DNA from: Fragilariopsis cylindrus CCMP1102
Taxonomy: Eukaryota > Bacillariophyta > Bacillariophyceae > Bacillariales > Bacillariaceae
Length of the DNA: 26,807 nt
Assembly: GCA_900095095.1 (NCBI GenBank)
Contig: FMBT01000667.1
Span: forward strand, 1-26,807
Direction of reading: 5' to 3'
Shown: piece by piece, positions 20,556-26,807 of the stretch
Layout of the letters: each line of letters starts with the position of its first letter
How positions within the stretch are numbered: position 1 is the stretch's first letter
Position numbers and translations under genes: made by a program
The notes under the pieces: generated by a model
The model's input: the letters and a program-made list of their open reading frames with translations, nothing else
What the model was told of the DNA's origin: nothing
Databases searched by the model: none

Positions 20556-21464
20556 TTAAAAGTAACTAACATCATACTCAACTTCATCCTTAAAGATTGC
20601 CTCCCCAGAAGCAATTTTTAACTGAGTGATAACAGCCACAGCATTGAAACACAAGTCATGTGCTTTCATCATCCTCTCTCTACCATCTTTCATGTGATGA
20701 AAGTGTGTTGTTAATACTGAGTATACTTTCATTCTTCCATTAACTCCTTCCTGTCTTCCACGAACAACAGACTTCTGTTTTCTTTCTTTACTGTCCTTTC
20801 CTACATGTGGCTGTACCAATCGATCATCTCCCTTTGGACCTGAATCTACCTCGACCTTTTCACCATCAAAGATGTGTTTTCCCAGACCATGTTTGAATAA
20901 CGTTGATTCACTATGACTTGCAACGAATGGACCATCCACCCAAACAATATGACCAGTTTTAATACAAACACCAACATCATACTTAACACCAGGTCCATTA
21001 AACTTTTTAGAGAACATCTTCTTGGAAAAAGGCCATGGTTCAAAGACAGGGCAATCGGTACAATCAGAAGACATGAAACAGTTCGTATGTACAGTGTCAT
21101 CAAGATCGTTAAACCGGTTTTCGATTTTGATAATATTATCTTTTAAATCATTAATTCTTTCAATAAAGTACCAAGCCCATTTTCTATACGTTGGAACAGA
21201 CGGCCATCCAACCAAAGCACAGTGGACTTCATCGGATTGGTATACCTTTAACAACACAAGAGCCCACAACAAATGCTTTGGCTCTCCTCCTTTCAAAATT
21301 TCTCCATCAGCTACAATTCGATTCCAAACATCTGCTACTACAGCACTACCGGCCCCAAAAACAGATCTGAACCTCATATTAGACTCTGAGCTCCATTTGC
21401 GACTAGCAGGCCAGCGAAGAGTCTGTTGCGCCCACAGTTCGATACCATCTGCGTCGATTATCAT
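20556..21464 (-). CDS. PIF/Harbinger-type DDE transposase
   Basis: 302 codons, uninterrupted. The N-terminus (DGIELWAQQTLRWPASRKWS) and the helix-turn-helix-like segment (FRSVFGAGSAVVADVWNRI) match the pattern of Harbinger transposases in diatoms. The catalytic set is D134 in SSDCTDCPVFEPWPFS, D207 in VEVDSGPKGDD and E239 in GRQEGVNGRMK. The core also has KKFNGPGVKYDVGVCIKTGHI and ends HDLCFNAVAVITQLKIASGE, as in the DDE_Tnp_4 family. It would cut and rejoin the element's inverted repeats. It reads away from the right TIR and converges on the accessory ORF. No intron is needed. Length is somewhat short compared with plant Harbinger proteins but normal for this core. Confidence 0.88.
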   Translation of the reverse strand: MIIDADGIELWAQQTLRWPASRKWSSESNMRFRSVFGAGSAVVADVWNRIVADGEILKGGEPKHLLWALVLLKVYQSDEVHCALVGWPSVPTYRKWAWYFIERINDLKDNIIKIENRFNDLDDTVHTNCFMSSDCTDCPVFEPWPFSKKMFSKKFNGPGVKYDVGVCIKTGHIVWVDGPFVASHSESTLFKHGLGKHIFDGEKVEVDSGPKGDDRLVQPHVGKDSKERKQKSVVRGRQEGVNGRMKVYSVLTTHFHHMKDGRERMMKAHDLCFNAVAVITQLKIASGEAIFKDEVEYDVSYF

Positions 21465-21904
21465 TTTTAGTTTTTGTTATCATTAGTTTTTATTATTGCT
21501 ATCTTATGTACTACCCTCAACAACAGTGGCAAGTTGATACCGTGTTAGAAAAAATATTTGGTGTCGTTTTTGTGAAGGTGCAATTCCCTGTAAAATACAC
21601 GTGTTATCTTTACATCTTCGATTTTCAGACTCCAATCACAAGTTCGAACATTTTTCTACTTTTTCGTGGACTACCCCCTTTGAAATCAGTTTCAGTACTG
21701 CACGTGCCTGTAGAATTCTACGTGGAATTTGATAAATTTTTCGATTTTGAAACAAAATTTGAATCAAAAATATAATTAAAAAAAGTGATCGAGCTAGTCG
21801 AATATTATAATTTAAGCGAGTCAATTGACGGTTATTTTTAACGTCTTTTTGTCTTTTTGAAAATGTGCTAGTCCGTTATCAAAAAGGCAATATTAATTAT
21901 TTGT
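21465..21904. other. Transposase upstream region
   Basis: AT-rich sequence between the transposase start and the right terminal repeats. It should carry the transposase promoter. A small plus-strand ORF (21506-21775) has no recognisable domain and is not called. Confidence 0.4.
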
Positions 21905-22187
21905 TCTAAAACTCGTAGATTAAGGAAAGGCTTATTCTACGAATTTCCAAAAAAAATCGTAGATTAACTAATTTACTAATACTAATTTCCAAAAAAAATC
22001 GTAGATTAAGGAAAGGCTTATTCTACGATTTTTTTTGCGAAAACCTCTATTTGATTTACAGCAGCCCCCCTCATTATTTTAAAACCAACAGTGCGCGCGA
22101 TTAAAAATTTCAATCAGGTTTAAATAATTCTTCCACGATTAAAAATTATTATTTAGTAGGTACTATTTTAGTCATTTTCGGACCTCC
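21905..22187 (-). repeat. Right terminal inverted repeat and subterminal repeats
   Basis: The outer ~130 bp are the inverse of the left end. The inner module starting CGTAGATTAAGGAAAGGCTT occurs twice in the same direction (21914-21941 and 22000-22027), whereas the left end has it in opposite directions. Confidence 0.8.
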
Positions 22188-22190
22188 CAG
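22188..22190. repeat. Target-site duplication, right (CAG) of Harbinger-like element
   Basis: CAG directly follows GGACCTCC and matches 12040-12042. Confidence 0.7.
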
Positions 22191-22626
22191 GGTCCAGACT
22201 TAAAAAAAAACTCAGACCGCTGGACTTCATGGTAACACGCGCGAGTCTAGATCCCGTATAAAATAAACATGTTTATTTAAGGTTATTTAGGGTCATGAAT
22301 AAATAAACATGTTTATTTAATGTGGAAGAACAATGCGTCATCAGTAGTGCAAACCCCTATGCTTAGACACGTGCAACTTCCACCATACAAAAAAGGGCCT
22401 AGTTAAACAATTAGCAAAATCAATTAACAACATTATTTAATTGATTAACAATCGCAGCATTTGTGACACAGCAACACATGCATTCCTTGCTCCTGCTTTT
22501 TATATGCATTTGTGTCATCATGAATGAATCGGAACCAAAAAGACGCAACAACACAACATAAATGTTACGTCAATAAGTCAATGCCACCGTATCACCCAAC
22601 TAATATATTTTACTCTAGCTAATATA
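22191..22626. other. Upstream region of the Crypton-like gene
   Basis: A stretch of 436 bp between the Harbinger-like end and the recombinase ATG. It contains two perfect copies of an 18-bp palindrome (separate entry) and AT-rich sequence. No gene seen. It may contain the left boundary of the Crypton-like element, which I cannot place because Cryptons lack terminal inverted repeats. Confidence 0.5.
22261..22318. repeat. Two copies of an 18-bp perfect palindrome
   Basis: AAATAAACATGTTTATTT occurs at 22261-22278 and 22301-22318, 40 bp apart start to start. Each equals its own reverse complement. They could be binding sites for a dimeric protein. Confidence 0.9.
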
Positions 22627-25099
22627 ATGGACCAGTTTGATGGCATGGTTTCCGCCCTTGGTGGTAATAGTGGGGTTGTACGAGCGGAAGGAAATCATGA
22701 AACAACTATGACAGCATCAACTCCACCACATGGTAACTTGTTCGTTGCCGCTGCAGCCTCACCATCACCCAATCGAAGACTTAGAGTTTCAGGAGTGCCA
22801 CATGCTCAACTAGTCCAAGGCTTACACAATCTTCGTGAACACAGCAAGGGCAAAGATCATAATACCAAAAAATCTTATGAACCTAAGAGAGCAGAATTTC
22901 TTGAATTTTGTGATAAAGTATATGGGTATCTGCCATCCGATCAAAAGCAACAGGTATGTCCTGACAAGGCAATAAGATACATGATGTATGTTGCTTTTAG
23001 AGAACAGAAGAAGAGAGGGAAAAAAAGAGATAGCTCTGATAATTCTAAAGATAAGTTCATCCATTCTGAATATGAGAGGATTTTCAGTAAAGTTGCTGGA
23101 CTGTCAAGTCCTGATGCATACCCTGAAATTGAACCGAAGAATGGTATAGGCTACAATGTTATGCTATCAAGTAAGGCCGCTATTCTGCAGCTATGGAAGG
23201 AGCAACATGAAAGAAATGTAAACAGCTATACCAAGGATGCTATTTTTGGCATTACTTTTGATAATATCATGGATCATGTGAAACTACGCAAACCAAGAGC
23301 TGATAAGAAGAACTTCAAGGAGAAGATTGATCATGCCTCTGCACCTTTGGGTGCTGTGAAACACATCAAGGACTTGGAGAATTATTTCTTCCAGTATGGA
23401 TTTAATCGGACAGACGGAAGACAAGTTTTTGCTAGTCTTCGAAACAGATATATCTTTTTACATACATGTCACGGCATACTAAGAGGTGAGAGTCTATTCA
23501 AAGGAGAATTATCCGATGAGTTTGGAATTGAGTGCCAACGAGAAGATGATCCACACCAATTCTACATTGCCATCATGCAGATAGCAACGGGTAAGACCAA
23601 TAATGGCGTGAAACTTTTTGGAAGAGTAGGACGGCACATTGATCCTTCAATGTGTAGCATTGGTGCACAAGGATTCTATTTGATGTATAGATTTGATCAA
23701 TCAAATGAGATGTATCCAATTCCAGACTTCTGTAACAATGAGTCGTGGTATGGAATCAAAATTCTGACTGACGCTAATACAAAAGATCCTACTAAAGGTA
23801 TCACTGATACAACTTATTATACTGCTGTTAACCAAGCACTAGATTCACTGGGTATTCATTCAAATCACTTTGTTCATATTGGACGAGTGCTTGGATCTTG
23901 TGCCTCCGAAATTGAAGAAGATGATTCTGAAGATCTTCGTCGTCTTGGGAACTGGGACCCAAAGATTCAAGAGGCAAGGTACTCTACAAAGCTCCCCATG
24001 AAGATTATTAGGTCTCGTGCCGGATTCCAGAAAGCAAATGGTTTACATTATAATCCACGTGTATCATTGATTCCCTGTGAGAATTTGCAGGAACAAATAT
24101 TTCCATGGCTTGATGAGGCAAAGGAGAAGTTTTATAGCAATCCGTTACATAAACAGAAACCAACAGCACAGCAATTTTTGGACTTTCTGTCAAAATTACG
24201 GATCATTATTTTACAAGATGCAGCGCAATGATAGCTGAAAAATCAGAACGTGCTGACCACCCGATATTTCAGTTTGCTGTTTTCAATACACGTGAATTTG
24301 AAGACTTCTTTCAAGATATGAAAAAATATTTATCCGAAAGTGTATCTCCAATTGATACTTCTTTAGAGATTGTTCTTCCAGGAGTTAACAATCGTCTGAC
24401 TGGAATCCACTCTATTGGTAGCAGGAACAGCACCATGTTAGTTGATCTTCAACAGCAAGTATGCAATCTTCAGGAAGGTTTTTTAGAATTCCTGAAACCA
24501 TTCGTGATCAAACTGAAAGCGGCCTTAGAATGGTGATGGGTGAATTTTTTTCCTATGGTTCTACTTTTTTCCAGCCAGATGCCGCTGCTATTCCGTCACC
24601 ATCACACCATGAACCTTCACCTTCTCAAGATTCTCAGGAGCATGCATTTTCCATACTGGACCTTAATACAACCAACACAAGGCACATCAACACACCAGCA
24701 TTAGTTCTGGGTAGTAACTATAAACTACCAGCTAATCCAAAATCAGCATCAGAGATATGGATGTTATGGCATGGAATAGGAATTTACAATGATATTCCAG
24801 TAGAGGGGGGTATACCAGAAATGGAAAAGCAACATAAAACAAATTGGAGGAAAGGATATTCAAGTCCAGAAAAGAAACAATTCTCCCGTTGGAAATTGAC
24901 GATAGAAACAATGAAAAAGGCAAAGGAAAGAAAAATGGACGATGATGCATTTTTTAAAGAAATGAATGAAATGTTTGCAATCAATCCAAAACTAACTCCT
25001 TTTTTGAAGACATTAAGGGGGATAGAAGGCATAATAATTAGTCTAGTTCATCGTCTTATCTTAATTTCCATACGTTTGTTGTACTATTATACTATTTAA
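22627..25099 (+). CDS. Crypton-like tyrosine recombinase with GCR1_C-like domain, spread over three frames
   Basis: The first frame, 22627-24231 (534 codons), holds the recombinase core: R286 in HGILRGES, H417-x-x-R420 in HFVHIGRVLGS, then LGNWDPKIQEARYSTKLP with Y452 as the nucleophile. The second frame opens at ATG 24228, overlapping the stop as AUGA, and runs to 24536. The third frame takes over at 24485 after a T TTT TTA run and ends at 25099. It carries YKLPANPKSASEIWMLW...TNWRKGYSSPEKKQFSRWK (about 24699-24912), the pattern of the GCR1_C DNA-binding domain. Recombinase core plus GCR1_C is the signature of Crypton transposons, which move by tyrosine recombination through circular DNA. 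Both shifts are minus one: either two single-base losses in homopolymers or recoding. The start at 22627 gives a disordered ~60-residue head. No intron fits well. Confidence 0.8.
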
Positions 25100-25161
25100 A
25101 ATTTGTAACTCGAAGTTGGCAAAGATGCCATATCTGGAATCGAGTATTTTTGCGCCTGTTT

Positions 25162-25393
25162 TTTGATGAATACGTCACGCGTAACGTATAGGTCCACTTT
25201 TTACTAGTGATTTTCAAAAAAATTACTAGTGATTTTCAGAAAAATTACTAGTGATTTTCAAAAAGAAATTACTAGTGATTTTTTCAGTGAATGAAAATTC
25301 CTCTAATTAAATCTGAAATCACTAGTTAAAATTTTTTCCAGATCTGAAATCACTAGTTAAAATTTGATGGATACGTTACGCGTAACGTATCCA
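25162..25393. repeat. Repeat cluster bounded by palindromic direct repeats (MITE-like)
   Basis: Four copies of a TTACTAGTGATTTTCA-type unit lie at about 25202-25286 and two inverted AAATCACTAGTTAAAATT-type units at about 25315-25365. The cluster is bounded by TTTGATGRATACGTYACGCG-type repeats ending at 25189 and at 25390. The right bounding repeat is a perfect 26-nt palindrome at 25368-25393 (half-site TGGATACGTTACG); the left is nearly palindromic. No coding sequence. It could be a small non-autonomous element or a binding array. Confidence 0.75.
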
Positions 25394-25512
25394 AGGTATG
25401 ATCATACCGTATGATAGTATATCCAAGGTATGGTCATACCATAGGATAGTATATTTGAGGTATAATCATACAGTATAAGAGTACTTATATAGGTATGATC
25501 ATACTGTTTAAC
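25391..25512. repeat. 32-bp tandem repeats with palindromic core
   Basis: Three 32-bp units (25391-25422, 25423-25454, 25455-25486) and a partial fourth. Each contains a variant of GGTATGATCATACC, which is self-complementary in unit one. Units diverge gradually from left to right. Confidence 0.85.
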
Positions 25513-26603
25513 CTTTTTTAACCCATTGCTGAGGAGTACAATAATGAAATTCGTTTATCTCAATGGGTCAAGACCTGGTCCAACACGGGTGCGCAAGTGC
25601 GCGCAGCGTACGTACATTTCCGTGTTAAAGTTTAAGACTAGGTCAGGAGCTAGGATTAATGTCGACGCGTCGCGATTCACTCAACTCAATCTCTCCGTGC
25701 TTTTGATTTCTTGCGTAAAAATTCCTTCCTATTACTAAGTACTGTAATAGCGCGTCTGAATTTTGCGCTGGCTGACAAGAGTACGTGCAAAAGCTGTACA
25801 GTGACGTTGAGTATACACGGCGACGCCAATACCTGCTCTCTACGCTGGTACATGAATAACAAGCAGCAATTGCATTAACTGAACTGAACTGAACGGAACG
25901 GGCATCAACTCCTCTGCTACTTTTATGTACTAGTACTTCTTACGCCACTTCACAGTAGTTCTACTTACTTATTATAATGTAGCTTGACGATGATATTATT
26001 ATTATTATGATTTTCCTTTTTAAAAAATCTGTGGTGTCAACACGGTGTTGTGTTTGTGTTGTGGCTGCTATATTAAGCTAGCTCTACAGTAGTAGCTAGC
26101 TAGTTTGTGCCGGAAAAGAAGAAGAAGAAAAGAGATAGAGGGTATCATAATTATTGCTGGCGGCGCTCACGATCACGTAGGTTCACGTTTTTACTACTTC
26201 CGTTCGTCGGAGACATTACGATTTACGGTTACGATTCTGTTCTCTTCTATTGTTGTATACAGCAGCTACAAGTACAGTATACATACTGCTGTAGGTACAG
26301 TATATATAGTATTGATTATTTACTCTATCCTTTTTTCGTTAACAACTCCACTTAATTACTAAATTGATGAAAAATAAAAGAAAAGAAAAGAAAATAAAAG
26401 AAAAAAAAACAACAACAACAACAACATGTTTTTTTTTTGTTCTTGATTGGTTTGCGAGCAATAAGAAAGTAATCTTGAATATATTATAAACACAAACAAA
26501 ACCAAGATAAAAGTAAAAGTAAACCAAGAATAAACAACCAACACATCGAAATTGCTTTTGATTTAGAATTCATTTTTATAATAATTCATATATCATTATT
26601 ATT
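25513..26603. other. Intergenic stretch before the right-edge ORF
   Basis: No convincing gene. It contains AT-rich tracts, a short inverted pair ACCCATTG/CAATGGGT near 25522 and 25562, GAAAA-type purine runs (~26370-26410) and a (CAA)n tract (~26410-26426). The small ORF 25526-25738 has no recognisable domain. The part near 26604 should hold the promoter of the last ORF. Confidence 0.45.
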
Positions 26604-26807
26604 ATGACGACACAATATTCATATTATCATAAAATTAAAAAAGAACAAAAACAAAAGACTAACGACAAAAACAGCAATAGCAACGTTGATAATAACTTGA
26701 ATAACTTTAACAACATCGTCGACTGCAACAACACTGATAACATCGTCGTTGTTCGTAATACTAAGCCTCCAGAAAGAACAATTAAAAGTAATCGTATCAT
26801 TATGAAA
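26604..26807 (+). CDS. N-terminal 68 codons of an Asn/Lys-rich protein, cut by window end
   Basis: Starts at ATG 26604 (MTTQYSYYHKIKKEQKQK) and is open to the last base with no stop. It is rich in Asn, Lys and Asp in the style of the other host genes here, with a less simple end (IVVVRNTKPPERTIKSNRII). Function cannot be told. The preceding ~40 bases are AT-rich. It could continue, or end at an intron, outside the window. Confidence 0.5.
   Translation, partial: MTTQYSYYHKIKKEQKQKTNDKNSNSNVDNNLNNFNNIVDCNNTDNIVVVRNTKPPERTIKSNRIIMK

Larger units (their letters stand above)
12043..22187. mobile_element. PIF/Harbinger-like DNA transposon with nested copia element
   Basis: The ends are inverted repeats starting GGAGGTCCGAAAATGACTAA (left) and its complement (right), flanked by CAG. 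The first ~58 bases of the two ends differ at one position by eye; similarity with small indels extends about 130 bp. The element carries two convergent genes: an accessory ORF (from 12582/12651) and a DDE transposase (21464-20556). A 5.75-kb copia retrotransposon sits inside the accessory ORF. Subtracting the copia element and one of its duplications leaves 4388 bp, a normal autonomous Harbinger size. Harbinger elements typically encode a transposase plus a second, DNA-binding protein, which matches this layout. The transposase reads intact but the second ORF is split, so this copy is probably not self-sufficient. Confidence 0.85.

Noticed and set aside
21506..21775. 89-codon ORF between transposase and right TIR
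   Set aside because: No recognisable domain, AT-rich composition, and it overlaps the likely transposase promoter.
25162..25512. CRISPR array
   Set aside because: Repeats are tandem without unique spacers, degenerate and in eukaryotic sequence with no cas genes.
25526..25738. 70-codon ORF after the 32-bp tandem repeats
   Set aside because: Short, no domain, no splice or neighbour support; could be chance.

Overview
The window looks like nuclear DNA of a diatom, most likely a pennate one. It is AT-rich by eye, with genes full of simple repeats (poly-Q, poly-N, poly-D). Introns are short (about 53-177 bp, GT-AG). It holds a gene with helicase-associated (HA) repeats and three kinds of transposable element common in stramenopile genomes: Ty1/copia of the diatom CoDi type, a PIF/Harbinger-like DNA transposon and a Crypton-like tyrosine recombinase. 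No species is assigned; all calls come from reading the sequence.

Left part (1-10075), host genes. A leftward HA-domain gene runs off the left edge; it has one 60-bp intron and an apparent one-base frameshift in a G run. A rightward glutamine-rich gene (2358-6282) can be read through as 1209 codons if three introns are removed. A leftward gene (10075-6506) splices from three exons into 1114 codons. It carries four VIDLL/IIDLL-plus-acidic motifs that look like SUMO-interacting motifs, followed by a compact Cys/His cluster that is split exactly by the last intron. A roughly 2-kb gene-poor stretch with microsatellites follows (10076-12042).

Middle part (12043-22187), one nested transposon. Long terminal inverted repeats flanked by a 3-bp CAG duplication enclose two convergent genes: an accessory ORF of unknown function (rightward) and a Harbinger-type DDE transposase (leftward). 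The accessory ORF was split by a complete Ty1/copia retrotransposon (13748-19499). That element has two 237-bp LTRs that look identical by eye, a 5-bp ATGGA duplication, and gag and pol in the same frame separated by one UGA. Removing the retrotransposon and one ATGGA restores the accessory ORF exactly in frame. The order of events is therefore Harbinger-like insertion first, copia insertion later and recently.

Right part (22188-26807). A Crypton-like gene encodes a tyrosine recombinase with an R-HxxR-Y set, followed by a GCR1_C-like DNA-binding domain. It is spread over three frames, joined at an AUGA overlap and at a canonical U UUU UUA slippery heptamer. Palindromes precede it. A dense cluster of direct, inverted and 32-bp tandem repeats with palindromic cores follows it. 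The window ends in the first 68 codons of an Asn/Lys-rich ORF.
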